Shown piece after piece: positions 33,441-42,270 of a stretch of 64,000 nt of DNA. This stretch comes from Pseudarthrobacter sp. fls2-241-R2A-127 (GTDB lineage: Bacteria > Actinomycetota > Actinomycetes > Actinomycetales > Micrococcaceae), in the NCBI RefSeq assembly GCF_030209355.1, contig NZ_JARVSF010000007.1:1-64000 (forward strand), in the 5' to 3' direction. How positions within the stretch are numbered: the stretch's first letter is position 1; each line of letters opens with the position of its first letter. Position numbers and translations under genes: made by a program. A model generated the notes under the pieces. The model had not been told where the DNA came from. It saw only the letters and a list, made by a program, of their open reading frames with translations, and did not search any database.

Positions 33441-34628
33441 CTAGCGGGCGCCCAGGAGGTGCTCGATGGCGAGCTGGTTGAGGCGGACGAACGCGAAGGA
33501 GCGCTCGCCAGCCTTGTCGGCATCGAAGTCCTCGAAGGATGCTGCGTCAGCGAGCAGGTCCGCGGTGCTTTCGCCGGCCTTGAGCGTGGGTTCGCCGAGT
33601 TCGAACACGCCGGAGGCCTGGAGCGCTGCCTGGACGTCGGGGTCGGCGCGGAAGGCGAGGGCGCGTTCCTTGAGCAGCAGGTACATGGACATGTTGGCCT
33701 TGGCGGATTCCCAGACGCCGTCGTAGCCGTCGGTGCGGGAGGGCTTGTAGTCGAAGTGGCGGGGGCCTTCGTACTTCGGTCCGCCGCCCGGGAAGCCGTT
33801 TTCGAGCAGGTCCACGGTGAAGAAGGCGCTGGTGAGGTCGCCGTGGCCGAACACCAGGTCCTGGTCGTATTTAATGCCGCGCTGGCCGTTGAGGTCGATG
33901 TGGAAGAGTTTCCCGGCCCAGAGCGCCTGGGCGATCCCGTGGGTGAAGTTCAGCCCGGCCATCTGCTCGTGGCCGGTTTCCGGGTTCAAGCCCACGATGT
34001 CGCCGTGTTCGAGCTGGGCGATGAAGGCCAGGCCATGTCCGACGGTAGGCAGGAAGATGTCGCCGCGGGGCTCGTTCGGCTTGGGTTCCAGCGCGATCCG
34101 CAGGTTGTAGCCCTTGTCCTTGATGTAGCCCGCTGCCGTGTCCACGCCTTCCTTCATCCGGTCCAGCGCGGCGGCAAGGTCCTTGGATCCGTCATATTCG
34201 CTGCCTTCGCGGCCGCCCCACATGACGAAGGTTTCGGCGCCGAGTTCTGCGGCGAGGTCGATGTTGCGCAGGACCTTGGAGAGAGCGAAGCGGCGGATGG
34301 AGCGGTCGTTGGAGGTGAAGCCGCCATCCTTGAAGACCGGGTGGCTGAACAGGTTGGTGGTGACCATCGGAACCTTCAGCCCGGTTTCGGCCAGGGCTGC
34401 GCGGAAGTTCTTCAGGATCAGCTCCCGCTCGGAGGCTGTGGCGTCGAACGGCACCAGGTCGTTGTCGTGGAACGTGATGCCGTAGGCGCCCAGTTCGCTG
34501 AGCCGGTGGACGGCTTCCACCGGATCGAGGGCGGCGCGGGTGGCCACACCGAATGGGTCAGCGCCGGTCCAGCCGACGGTCCAGAGGCCGAAGGTGAACT
34601 TGTCAGCGGGCGTGGGGGAAAGTGTCAT
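33441..34628 (-). CDS. xylA: Xylose isomerase
   Basis: A 395-residue class I (actinobacterial) D-xylose isomerase. H54/D57 (FHDNDLVPF) form the ring-opening pair, and E181/K183 ([11 protein letters not shown]) bind metal and substrate. [10 protein letters not shown] and the [17 protein letters not shown] block supply the remaining metal ligands. AAGGA is seven bases before the ATG at 34628. The enzyme converts xylose to xylulose for xylB, its partner downstream. Repressed, by inference, by the divergent ROK regulator. Confidence 0.97.
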   Translation of the reverse strand: MTLSPTPADKFTFGLWTVGWTGADPFGVATRAALDPVEAVHRLSELGAYGITFHDNDLVPFDATASERELILKNFRAALAETGLKVPMVTTNLFSHPVFKDGGFTSNDRSIRRFALSKVLRNIDLAAELGAETFVMWGGREGSEYDGSKDLAAALDRMKEGVDTAAGYIKDKGYNLRIALEPKPNEPRGDIFLPTVGHGLAFIAQLEHGDIVGLNPETGHEQMAGLNFTHGIAQALWAGKLFHIDLNGQRGIKYDQDLVFGHGDLTSAFFTVDLLENGFPGGGPKYEGPRHFDYKPSRTDGYDGVWESAKANMSMYLLLKERALAFRADPDVQAALQASGVFELGEPTLKAGESTADLLADAASFEDFDADKAGERSFAFVRLNQLAIEHLLGAR

Positions 34629-34670
34629 GATGCGTCCTTGCGATCGGGTTTCCGCGGGATTGCGAAGCTT

Positions 34671-34689
34671 TAGTTCATTGCTTGAACTA
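34671..34689. promoter_or_regulatory. XylR (ROK) operator overlapping the xylA promoter
   Basis: TAGTTCA-TTGCT-TGAACTA has perfect 7-bp arms. It overlaps the -10 of the xylA promoter by four bases. Its TTAGTT..AACTA outline resembles known XylR operators in other bacteria. Confidence 0.7.
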
Positions 34690-34715
34690 TATGAGCGGAC
34701 GTAGGGTGGGGTCAA
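34686..34715 (-). promoter_or_regulatory. xylAB promoter
   Basis: On the minus strand, TTGACC (34710-34715) and TATAGT (34686-34691) are separated by 18 bp, a good sigma-70-type promoter. The start codon is about 58 bases beyond the -10. The XylR operator covers the -10. Confidence 0.65.
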
Positions 34716-34768
34716 GGGTCCGGAGAGCCGCAACGGCGGGGCCCATCTGATGACTGAGGAGCTTTGTG

Positions 34769-35995
34769 ATGGTGATGCCGGCGCCTGCGGTGGCGGGGCC
34801 CGGGGGGACGGCCCCTGGAAGCGTGGGTGACGTCCGGCGCAGCAACCTGGCCTTGGTCCTGGGAGCCATCGCCGATTTCCCGCCGGGAGCCCACCCCAGC
34901 CGTGCCCAGCTGGCAGCGGTCACAGGCCTGACCAAGGCATCCGTGTCCAGCCTGGTGCTGGATCTCCTGGACGCCGGCATCGTCCGCGAAATTGGCCTCA
35001 ACCCGCAGGGGCGCGGGCGTCCGGGTGTCGGACTGGAACTCAACCCGGGCCGCGCAGTCATGGGGATGGAGGTCAACGTGGACTACATCGCCGCCGCAGT
35101 GGTTGACCTGGCAGGAGGCGTGCTGGTCCGCGAGGTGCAGGATCGGGATAACCGCAAGAGCGTGGACGGTCCTGTCATGGCGGCGCTCGGCGTCCTGGCC
35201 GCCCGGGTACGGAGTCTCGCAGGGGAGAAGGGAGTCGAGGTCCTGGGCGGCGGACTCGCCGTGCCCGGGCTGGTGGACCCTTCCACCGGGAGGGTGCTGA
35301 CGGCACCCAACCTGGGCTGGGCCGGCGTCGACCTTGACCTTGCTGCCCTGCTGCCCGAAGCGCCGCTGGGAGTGGCCCTTTTCAACGAAGCGAACGCTGC
35401 CGCCCTGGCCGAGCTGCGGCACCGGCCGGATGGTGCATCGGATTTCCTCTTTGTCTCCGGCGAGGTGGGCGTGGGTGGCGGCCTGGTGATCGGGTCTGAA
35501 CTCTTCACGGGCCCCGGCGGCCATGCCGGCGAAGTGGGGCACATCGTAGTGGACCCCGACGGCGGCCGATGCTCGTGCGGCGGGACGGGCTGCCTGGAAA
35601 CGGTGGCAGGCCAGGACGCCATGTTCGAGGCGGCCGGGATCGGATCCGGCGGAAATTCACGCTCGGCTGCCATGGCCAAGCTCCTCCAGGCGCTGGACGC
35701 AGGGCAGCCGGGGGCGCTGGCCGCCGTCGAACGCGCGGGGCGCTGCCTGGGCATAGCGCTCGCGTCAACGGCGCGGGTGGTCAACATCGCCTCCGTCGTC
35801 CTGGGCGGCCACTTCGCCGTCCTCGAACCGTGGCTGCGCGGTCCGCTGCTGGAGAGCCTCCAGACGTACGCGCCGGGCATGTACGCAGCCGGCCAGGTCT
35901 CGGTCTCGGCCGTGGGGGAGTCGGGGGCGCTGCTGGGTGCCGCCGGCAGTGTCATCCGGTCGCTTGTCGAAGCGCCGCACAGGCTGCAGGCATAG
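34769..35995 (+). CDS. xylR: ROK-family xylose operon regulator
   Basis: A 408-residue protein with an N-terminal winged helix-turn-helix (about 25-85, recognition around [14 protein letters not shown]) and a C-terminal ROK sugar-kinase-like domain. The zinc-binding [10 protein letters not shown] motif and the GEVGHIVV region are present. The ATG at 34769 has GAGGAG seven bases upstream; GTG at 34766 is possible. Divergent from xylA; the operator in the gap implies it represses xylAB and is released by xylose. Its own start lies 140 bp from xylA. Confidence 0.92.
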   Translation: MVMPAPAVAGPGGTAPGSVGDVRRSNLALVLGAIADFPPGAHPSRAQLAAVTGLTKASVSSLVLDLLDAGIVREIGLNPQGRGRPGVGLELNPGRAVMGMEVNVDYIAAAVVDLAGGVLVREVQDRDNRKSVDGPVMAALGVLAARVRSLAGEKGVEVLGGGLAVPGLVDPSTGRVLTAPNLGWAGVDLDLAALLPEAPLGVALFNEANAAALAELRHRPDGASDFLFVSGEVGVGGGLVIGSELFTGPGGHAGEVGHIVVDPDGGRCSCGGTGCLETVAGQDAMFEAAGIGSGGNSRSAAMAKLLQALDAGQPGALAAVERAGRCLGIALASTARVVNIASVVLGGHFAVLEPWLRGPLLESLQTYAPGMYAAGQVSVSAVGESGALLGAAGSVIRSLVEAPHRLQA

Positions 35996-36011
35996 CGGGG
36001 TAAACCGGAAG

Positions 36012-36035
36012 CGCACCGGTCCGAAGACCGGTGCG
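36012..36035 (+). terminator. Hairpin after xylR
   Basis: CGCACCGGTC-CGAA-GACCGGTGCG is a perfect 10-bp stem with a four-base loop 17 bases after the stop. No T tract follows, so intrinsic termination is uncertain. The rest of the 36,036-36,243 gap shows nothing else. Confidence 0.4.
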
Positions 36036-36243
36036 ACGGCTGTGTGCCCGGGTCGCTGCGGGACTACAGCGGCTGGGAATCCATGGTCCGGCTCAGGCTG
36101 CGCAGTGGCGCCCGGCAGTCGGGTTCCTCAGGATCTGCCAAGGCTTGCCCAAGCATCTCCACAGATCTGCGCTTCCCTCCGTGGCGCGCTGGCAGACTTG
36201 TGCCGTCTCCCGGTATTACCGCCCGGCCCCAACCGAGGTACTC

Positions 36244-37197
36244 ATGAAATTCTCTTCTTCACGCATGTCCGCGATCATCCTCGGACTGATTGTCACGATG
36301 GGCTGCGGCCTCCTGTCCCCAGCCGCTTCCGTCGCCGCTCCGGTCCCGGCGTTGGTCCCGGCCACGACCATCTCCGACTCGTTCACCAAACAGACCTTCG
36401 ACCTGATTAACGCCGAACGCGCCAAGGTCGGGGCGCCGCCCTTCGTCTGGAACCAGAAGATCGCCGATGTATCCCAGGATTGGGCCAACCACCTGGGCGT
36501 CGCCACGATGGACCCGAACTTCGACTTCGCCACCATCCACCGCGCGGACGCCGGCGGCAACGAAATCCCCGCCGGCGCCACCTGGTACCGGGAAAACATC
36601 GGGTTTAACTTCAGCCCCGCGCAGCTGGTCGACTGGTGGATGAACTCTCCCGGCCACAAGGCAGCCATGCTTGACCCTCGGGGGACGGACGCCGGCATCG
36701 GCTACGTGGTTCCATCGAGCGGGCCCTACGCCGGCTGGCACCTGATGGTCTCCAATATGGCGGCCTACTCGACTACCCTGATCCCGTCATCCCCAACTTC
36801 GGCCACTGCCCCAACGGGGTCTTCCTATGCGGGGCATGTGCAAAACATTGGTTGGCAGTCCAGCGTCTCGAACGGCGAAACCGCAGGCACTGTAGGGCAA
36901 GGGCTGAGGCTGGAAGCGCTCCGCTTTCCTACGTCAGGACAAACGGTTCGAGCGCATGTCCAGAACATCGGCTGGCAAAATTACAGCACTGGGGCGACGA
37001 CAATTGGTACTACCGGGTTGGGGCTTCGCATGGAAGCAATACAAATCAAATCCACAATTGCCGGTGAGGCAATCCGATGCCAAGCGCACGTCCAAAATAT
37101 TGGGTGGATGCCCGAGGTCGGTGATGGTGAGGTTTGCGGAACCACCGGTCAGGGACTTCGCCTTGAAGCAGTGCGCTTCCGGGTAGTGGGACAGTAA
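36244..37197 (+). CDS. Secreted CAP-domain protein with three ChW repeats
   Basis: A 317-residue exported protein. A Sec signal peptide is at 1-33 (cleavage near SVAA-PV). A CAP/SCP domain (about 45-180) follows with FDLINAERAKVG, the H of ATIHRADA and WWMNSPGHKAAML, the last carrying the CAP histidine. A Ser/Thr/Pro linker leads to three tandem repeats (about 195-317) of the form HVQNIGWQ..GTxGQGLRLEA, matching the clostridial hydrophobic (ChW) repeat. Many ChW proteins bind surfaces or glycans. GAGGT lies five bases upstream of the ATG at 36244. The repeat region has a lower G+C than the rest of the gene and may have been acquired. Confidence 0.88.
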   Translation: MKFSSSRMSAIILGLIVTMGCGLLSPAASVAAPVPALVPATTISDSFTKQTFDLINAERAKVGAPPFVWNQKIADVSQDWANHLGVATMDPNFDFATIHRADAGGNEIPAGATWYRENIGFNFSPAQLVDWWMNSPGHKAAMLDPRGTDAGIGYVVPSSGPYAGWHLMVSNMAAYSTTLIPSSPTSATAPTGSSYAGHVQNIGWQSSVSNGETAGTVGQGLRLEALRFPTSGQTVRAHVQNIGWQNYSTGATTIGTTGLGLRMEAIQIKSTIAGEAIRCQAHVQNIGWMPEVGDGEVCGTTGQGLRLEAVRFRVVGQ

Positions 37198-37220
37198 AGA
37201 CCTAATTGCCGAGCGAAAGC

Positions 37221-37262
37221 AAAAGCGGTCTGATCTACGTTTCCGTAGGTCAGACCGCTTTT
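37221..37262. terminator. Bidirectional terminator between CAP gene and tRNA-Arg
   Basis: A 19-bp stem (one G-T wobble) with the outer arms AAAAGCGGTC and GACCGCTTTT, and a four-base loop. It suits both directions. Confidence 0.88.
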
Positions 37263-37267
37263 CTATG

Positions 37268-37340
37268 TGCCCCAGGAGGGAATCGAACCCCCGACCGGCG
37301 GATTAGAAGGCCGCTGCTCTATCCCCTGAGCTACTGAGGC
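37268..37340 (-). tRNA. tRNA-Arg(TCT)
   Basis: A 73-nt tRNA. The acceptor pairs GCCTCAG with CTGGGGC. The anticodon loop CTTCTAA gives TCT; the innermost anticodon-stem pair is a C-T mismatch. CCA is not encoded. Confidence 0.93.
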
Positions 37341-37448
37341 ATCGGCTTCCGGCCTGTACGCCGGCGCCTCGAAAAGTTTACCTTGCCGGAGTTGCCGGCG
37401 CTGTCATATCGAACCAACTGTCCCTCCACAGCGGCCCCTGAACCCGCG

Positions 37449-37457
37449 TTGTCCACA
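37449..37457 (+). promoter_or_regulatory. DnaA-box-like TTGTCCACA before ssb
   Basis: TTGTCCACA matches the actinobacterial DnaA-box consensus, 91 bp before the ssb start. A single nine-base match can occur by chance. The surrounding 37,341-37,547 shows no gene. Confidence 0.4.
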
Positions 37458-37547
37458 TACGCCGGTTCACCCCTCTTCTACTTCCGCTGTCCGGCGCAAT
37501 GCTGGTCTTGCCTGCACAGGGCGCCACCATTGAGACAGGACGAACAG

Positions 37548-38105
37548 ATGAGCGAAACGATCACCATCCGGGGCTTCGTGGCCACCGAAATCACGAGTTC
37601 CACCACGCCGGGGGGAGTGGCTACGGCCTCTTTCCGCCTCGGTTCCACCAACCGCCGTTTCGACCGGGAATCCAAAACCTGGCAGGACGGCCACACCAAC
37701 TGGTTCACCGTCCAGGGGTACCGCCAACTCGCGGGGACCCTTGGATGCAGCATCAGGAAAGGCCAGCCGGTCATCGTCGTTGGCAAACTGAAGATCCGTA
37801 CCTGGGAGAAGGACGGGCGCGTCTACCACTCCACCATCATCGATGCCGACACCGTCGGGCATGACCTGTCCCTGGGCTCGGCCAACTTCATCCGGACATC
37901 GTCACGGCCGGCGCTCTCGCTCGTGGAACCACCCCCGGCCTCTGATCCCGGCCCCCACGCCGGCTTGGACCAACTCCAGGATGAGCCCGAGGACACGGAC
38001 GACGAACATCCGGACGATGAGGGCCATGCATCAATGGTCGTCCAGGACAACGACGGCGCCATGGCCTCACTCGACCTCGAAACGGGGGAACTCGCAGAAG
38101 TCTAG
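37548..38105 (+). CDS. ssb: Single-stranded DNA-binding protein, non-canonical copy
   Basis: A 185-residue SSB with an OB fold at about 1-110 (TIRGFVATEI.., FRLGSTNRRF, WFTVQGYRQLA, VGKLKIRTWEKDGR) and an acidic low-complexity tail (120-170). It lacks the DDDIPF-type tip that recruits repair proteins in standard SSBs and instead ends GELAEV. The start at 37548 has AGGA upstream. It is not next to rpsF/rpsR, so it is probably the second SSB, used for example in DNA uptake or recombination. A DnaA-box-like site precedes it. Confidence 0.88.
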   Translation: MSETITIRGFVATEITSSTTPGGVATASFRLGSTNRRFDRESKTWQDGHTNWFTVQGYRQLAGTLGCSIRKGQPVIVVGKLKIRTWEKDGRVYHSTIIDADTVGHDLSLGSANFIRTSSRPALSLVEPPPASDPGPHAGLDQLQDEPEDTDDEHPDDEGHASMVVQDNDGAMASLDLETGELAEV

Positions 38106-38217
38106 GAACCACGCAACAATCTTCAGCGCTTCCCGTCCGGACCCGGGCGGGCGGAACGGCGGCACCCCCCGGCCGACCACCGCCCGTCCGCCAACAGGAC
38201 CATGGCAGAATGGCACC

Positions 38218-38772
38218 ATGCGGCACACCCTTTCCCACCGGCAGAACAACCGGGCCGGTGCAGCGCTGGCGTGCGCCGTCCTGGCCACACTCTTGACAGG
38301 GTGCGTTGCCGGTCCGGCATCGAACCAGCCAACCATGAACCAGACCGGCACCCCGGCGTCATCGGCTGCCGCCCCGGCCACTCAGGGACAGTCCGCCCGG
38401 CCCCAGGCTTCCGCCCCCACCGGAGACGGCAGCGGCGGGGCGCTCGCGGACACCTCCGGAGCGTCGCCGGCCACCGACGCCGCAGCCACCGAGGCAGTGA
38501 AACGGACTGTCACCGACGCCCTGACCAAATTGGCCGCCGGTGCCCCCAAACCTGCCACCGGCCAGGTCAGCGACGCCCTGACGGGGGCGGGCATTGCCCC
38601 CGGCGTGCTCCAGGTCTCGCAAAGCCGTACGCCTACGGGGCTGGAAGCGGACGCCATTGAGGCGGCGGTGCTTCAAGGCAAGGACTGCGTGATCGGCCAG
38701 GTCCGGGAAGGGGCGGTGACTGTCACGGTCCTGCCTGTCCTCGCCAGCGGGAAGTGTTTTGTGGGGTCTTGA
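38218..38772 (+). CDS. Lipoprotein with DUF6993-like domain
   Basis: A 184-residue predicted lipoprotein. The signal segment ends in the lipobox LLTGC (C30 lipidated), so it should be anchored to the outer face of the membrane. An Ala/Ser/Pro linker (33-85) leads to a small domain of about 100 residues whose end, CVIGQVREGAVTVTVLP, resembles the DUF6993 family. Two cysteines in this domain may form a disulfide. Weak ribosome site. Function unknown. Gap to ssb 112 bp. Confidence 0.75.
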   Translation: MRHTLSHRQNNRAGAALACAVLATLLTGCVAGPASNQPTMNQTGTPASSAAAPATQGQSARPQASAPTGDGSGGALADTSGASPATDAAATEAVKRTVTDALTKLAAGAPKPATGQVSDALTGAGIAPGVLQVSQSRTPTGLEADAIEAAVLQGKDCVIGQVREGAVTVTVLPVLASGKCFVGS

Positions 38773-38832
38773 TCGGGCCGCCGGACCACGGTAAATGTGA
38801 GATCTGCCCGCCGACCCACTAGATTTGAAACC

Positions 38833-40515
38833 ATGGCGGAATTTATCTACACAATGACCAAGGCCCGAAAGGCCGTTGGCGAAAAGCTCATCCTTGATGA
38901 CGTAAGCATGTCCTTCTTCCCGGGCGCCAAGATTGGTGTTGTGGGCCCCAACGGTGCCGGTAAGTCCACCATCCTCAAGATCATGGCCGGGCTGGACACG
39001 CCCTCCAACGGTGAAGCCAGGCTCAGCCCCGGTTACAGCGTGGGCATCCTGCTCCAGGAGCCGCCGCTGAACGAGGAAAAGACCGTCCTGGGCAACGTCC
39101 AGGAAGGTGTTGGCGAGATCTACGGCAAGATCCAGCGCTTCAACGAGATCTCCGAGGAAATGGCCAGCCCGGACGCTGACTACGACACCCTCCTCGACGA
39201 GATGGGCAAGCTGCAGGAAGCCATCGACGCCGCCGACGCGTGGGACCTCGATTCCCAGCTCGAACAGGCCATGGACGCCCTCCGCTGCCCGCCGGCGGAC
39301 GCCGATGTCACCAACCTTTCCGGTGGTGAGCGCCGCCGGGTGGCCCTCTGCAAGCTCCTGCTGCAGAAGCCGGACCTGCTGCTCCTCGACGAGCCCACCA
39401 ACCACCTGGACGCCGAAAGCGTCCTGTGGCTCGAACAGCACCTGTCGAGCTACCCGGGCGCCGTCCTCGCCGTCACCCACGACCGCTACTTCCTGGACCA
39501 CGTTGCGGAATGGATCGCAGAGGTGGACCGCGGCCACCTGTACCCCTACGAGGGCAACTACTCCACCTACCTGGAGAAGAAGCGGGCCCGCCTTGAAATC
39601 CAGGGCAAGAAGGATGCCAAGCAGGCCAAGCGCCTCGCGGAGGAACTCGACTGGGTCCGCTCCAACGCCAAGGGCCGCCAGACCAAGTCGAAGGCACGCC
39701 TTGCCCGGTACGAGGAAATGGCCGCGGAAGCTGACCGCACCCGCAAGCTTGACTTCGAAGAGATCCAGATCCCGCCGGGACCCCGCCTCGGTGGCGTGGT
39801 GCTGGAGGCCAAGAACCTGCAGAAGGGCTTCGAGGACCGGACCCTGATCGACGGGCTGTCCTTCAGCCTGCCGCGGAACGGCATCGTGGGCGTTATCGGC
39901 CCCAACGGCGTAGGCAAGACCACGCTTTTCAAGACCATCGTGGGTCTGGAACCGCTCGACGGCGGCGACCTGAAGATCGGCGAATCGGTCAAGATCTCCT
40001 ACGCGGACCAGAGCCGCGGGGGCATCGACCCCAACAAGACCCTGTGGGAGGTTGTCTCCGACGGGCTGGACTTCATCCAGGTCGGCAACGTGGAGATGCC
40101 GTCCCGTGCCTACGTTGCAGCTTTCGGCTTCAAGGGCCCGGACCAGCAGAAGAAAGCCGGCGTCCTGTCCGGTGGTGAGCGGAACCGGTTGAACCTGGCC
40201 CTGACCCTGAAGCAGGGCGGGAACCTGCTGCTCCTTGACGAGCCCACCAACGACCTCGACGTCGAAACCCTCAGCAGCCTTGAAAACGCCCTGTTGGAGT
40301 TCCCTGGCTGTGCTGTCGTTGTCTCTCACGACCGGTGGTTCCTTGACCGGGTGGCCACCCACATCCTCGCCTACGAAGGTGACGAGGAAAACCCCTCCAA
40401 GTGGTACTGGTTCGAGGGCAACTTCGAATCCTACGAGGAGAACAAGGTGGAGCGCCTGGGACCTGACGCGGCCAAGCCGCACCGTGTGACCCACCGCCGC
40501 CTGACCCGCGACTAA
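38833..40515 (+). CDS. ettA: Energy-dependent translational throttle protein EttA (ABC-F)
   Basis: A 560-residue ABC-F ATPase with no membrane domain. Two ABC modules: Walker A at 38-46 (GPNGAGKST) and near 355 (GPNGVGKTT), signatures LSGGERRR and LSGGERNR, with Walker B LLLLDEPTNHLD and LLLLDEPTNDLD. The arm and P-site-tRNA interaction motif (PtIM) linker lies between. EttA binds the ribosomal E site and gates initial elongation in response to ATP/ADP. Homologue of Rv2477c. A 19-bp hairpin follows. Confidence 0.96.
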   Translation: MAEFIYTMTKARKAVGEKLILDDVSMSFFPGAKIGVVGPNGAGKSTILKIMAGLDTPSNGEARLSPGYSVGILLQEPPLNEEKTVLGNVQEGVGEIYGKIQRFNEISEEMASPDADYDTLLDEMGKLQEAIDAADAWDLDSQLEQAMDALRCPPADADVTNLSGGERRRVALCKLLLQKPDLLLLDEPTNHLDAESVLWLEQHLSSYPGAVLAVTHDRYFLDHVAEWIAEVDRGHLYPYEGNYSTYLEKKRARLEIQGKKDAKQAKRLAEELDWVRSNAKGRQTKSKARLARYEEMAAEADRTRKLDFEEIQIPPGPRLGGVVLEAKNLQKGFEDRTLIDGLSFSLPRNGIVGVIGPNGVGKTTLFKTIVGLEPLDGGDLKIGESVKISYADQSRGGIDPNKTLWEVVSDGLDFIQVGNVEMPSRAYVAAFGFKGPDQQKKAGVLSGGERNRLNLALTLKQGGNLLLLDEPTNDLDVETLSSLENALLEFPGCAVVVSHDRWFLDRVATHILAYEGDEENPSKWYWFEGNFESYEENKVERLGPDAAKPHRVTHRRLTRD

Positions 40516-40544
40516 CAGCGCGGACGCCGCAGCCAGGCAGAATG

Positions 40545-40587
40545 CAGAAGGCCGGCACCCTGACAAGTTCAGGGTGCCGGCCTTCTG
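40545..40587. terminator. Bidirectional terminator between ettA and tesB
   Basis: A perfect 19-bp stem (CAGAAGGCCGGCACCCTGA and its complement) with loop CAAGT, between convergent genes. Confidence 0.85.
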
Positions 40588-40600
40588 TGTGCCTCCGGAG

Positions 40601-41521
40601 CTATGGCCCATCCGGGGTGGTGGGGACCCGCACCATACCCTCCTGGGCCACGGAGGCGACGTGCTGGCCTTCCCGGTTGAAGATTTTGCCGGTGGCCAGG
40701 CCGCGGGCACCCTGGGCACTGGGGGACTCCTGGACGTAGAGCAGCCAGTCGTCCACCCGGGCGGGCCGGTGCCACCACATGGCGTGGTCCAGGCTGGCAA
40801 CGTTCATCCCGGGGGTGATCCAGCTCAGCCCGTGCCTCCGGAGGATCGATTCGAGCAGGGTGTAGTCGCTGGCGTAGGCCAGGGCTGCGCGGTGCAGGTT
40901 GGGATTGTCCGGCACTGGCCCCAGGGTTTTCATCCAGACGGCGTTGCGCGCCTCGCGGGGGCCGCTTGCCGAGACGTACAAGGCAGGGTCTACGTGCCGG
41001 ATGTCGAAGGGCCGTTCGTACGCCCAGTGCCGGGCCACCGGATGGTCAAACTTTCCCAGCAGGTCCGCCGTGCTGGGAAGGGACTCCGGGTCCGGGATCC
41101 CGGCAGGCATTGCGGCGGAGTGGTCGATGCCCTCGGCTTCGACCTGGAAGGAAGCAATCATGGACAGGATGGGCACCCCGTCCTGGTAGGCATGGACACG
41201 CCGGGCGGAAAATGACCTGCCGTCCCGCAGCCGCTCCACGCCGAACGTGATGGGCTTGTTGGCGTCGCCGGGCCGCAGGAAGTAGCCGTGCATCGAATGG
41301 ACCAGCCGGTCCGGATCAACCGTCCTGGTGGAGGCGACGAGCGACTGCGCCAGCACTTGGCCGCCGAAAACTCTGTGGTGCGGCTGCCGCTGGGAGGGGC
41401 CAAGGAAGATGTCCTCATCCGTCCGCGCGCCTTCCAGGTCGCCAAGGTCCAGCAGTTCGATCAGCGATGAGGTGGGATCGCCGCTGGGGGGCACCAGCAG
41501 TCCGGCTTCGGCTTCAGTCAT
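40601..41521 (-). CDS. tesB: Acyl-CoA thioesterase II
   Basis: A 306-residue double-hotdog thioesterase that releases free acid from acyl-CoA. The first half has RVFGGQVLAQ..HSMHGYFLRPGD, the second SLDHAMWWH with the catalytic aspartate, and a late conserved Q/T region. Length and order fit TesB. Single gene, convergent with ettA, with the unknown 219-residue gene divergent from it. Confidence 0.94.
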   Translation of the reverse strand: MTEAEAGLLVPPSGDPTSSLIELLDLGDLEGARTDEDIFLGPSQRQPHHRVFGGQVLAQSLVASTRTVDPDRLVHSMHGYFLRPGDANKPITFGVERLRDGRSFSARRVHAYQDGVPILSMIASFQVEAEGIDHSAAMPAGIPDPESLPSTADLLGKFDHPVARHWAYERPFDIRHVDPALYVSASGPREARNAVWMKTLGPVPDNPNLHRAALAYASDYTLLESILRRHGLSWITPGMNVASLDHAMWWHRPARVDDWLLYVQESPSAQGARGLATGKIFNREGQHVASVAQEGMVRVPTTPDGP

Positions 41522-41585
41522 GGTCCGACTCTAGACGGCGCCCGCCGGACCACTCAACCGGCGCGCAGCCGGTAGTGTTCTTGGT

Positions 41586-42245
41586 GTGTCTGATCTCCTC
41601 ACTTCGTCCTTCCGCTTCGCCGATCCCAGGGACCTTGCGGACCTGAAGACGTTCGCCACCCGCGCCAAAGCAATTGACGACGGCGCCATCCGGCTCCAGG
41701 CCGCCGGTTCCGTCCTGGCGGCCTATGTGTGCGTCCTGCGGCCCCGGCTGCTTGGGGAATCGACACCCACCATCCTGGGCCTGCGCACCATGGCGTTGTC
41801 GGATCCGTCGGCAACAGACGTCACGGTGCCCCTGGCGGCCGTCCTGGACCGGCTTGCCCGCGCCGGCGCGTCCGACGTCGAGCTCCCGGTTCCGCCCACC
41901 ACCGTCACCGAATCCTGGACCGGGGTGGGCGCGCCCCGGGCCGGATGGGAGTCGCTGGGCTCCCTCAGCGACGGGCGCCTGCGGGAGGCCGCCGAGGCCG
42001 GCATCGCCGAAGTGGCGGGCATTGTGCCGGATAAGCCCGGCGCCCTGATTGTGAATAACGCCCGGGCTGCCGTGTGGGGACGCGAACTGGACCAGTCCGG
42101 CCTGCCCGCGGGTGCCGCCTTCGCGGCGCTCACCCTAGGCTTCCTTGCGGACGGCGAGCAGGCGCTCTACCGTGCCGGCCGCTGGTTCAGGCTCAGCGGT
42201 CCGCGCGGGCACGTCCTGGCGCGCACCGGCAGCGGCCTCCTGTAA
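41586..42245 (+). CDS. Conserved hypothetical protein
   Basis: A 219-residue cytoplasmic protein with a GTG start. No recognised family. The N-terminal half has RFADPRDLADL..RLQAAGSVLAAYVCVL; the C-terminal half ends RAGRWFRLSGPRGHVL, two hydrophobic beta-rich segments. The middle (DVTVPLAAVLDRLAR) looks helical. Codon usage is normal. Divergent from tesB, convergent with the globin. Possibly actinobacteria-specific. Confidence 0.7.
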   Translation: MSDLLTSSFRFADPRDLADLKTFATRAKAIDDGAIRLQAAGSVLAAYVCVLRPRLLGESTPTILGLRTMALSDPSATDVTVPLAAVLDRLARAGASDVELPVPPTTVTESWTGVGAPRAGWESLGSLSDGRLREAAEAGIAEVAGIVPDKPGALIVNNARAAVWGRELDQSGLPAGAAFAALTLGFLADGEQALYRAGRWFRLSGPRGHVLARTGSGLL

Positions 42246-42270
42246 CTTCAGGACTCCTGACGGGCCGGCG

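Noticed and set aside
36031..36243. N-terminal extension of the CAP protein to 36031
   Set aside because: The ATG at 36244 begins a classic signal peptide and has a ribosome site; an extension would bury the signal peptide.
38359..40800. Very long antisense open frame opposite ettA
   Set aside because: It has no family match, no ribosome site and poor codon bias; high G+C creates long antisense frames.
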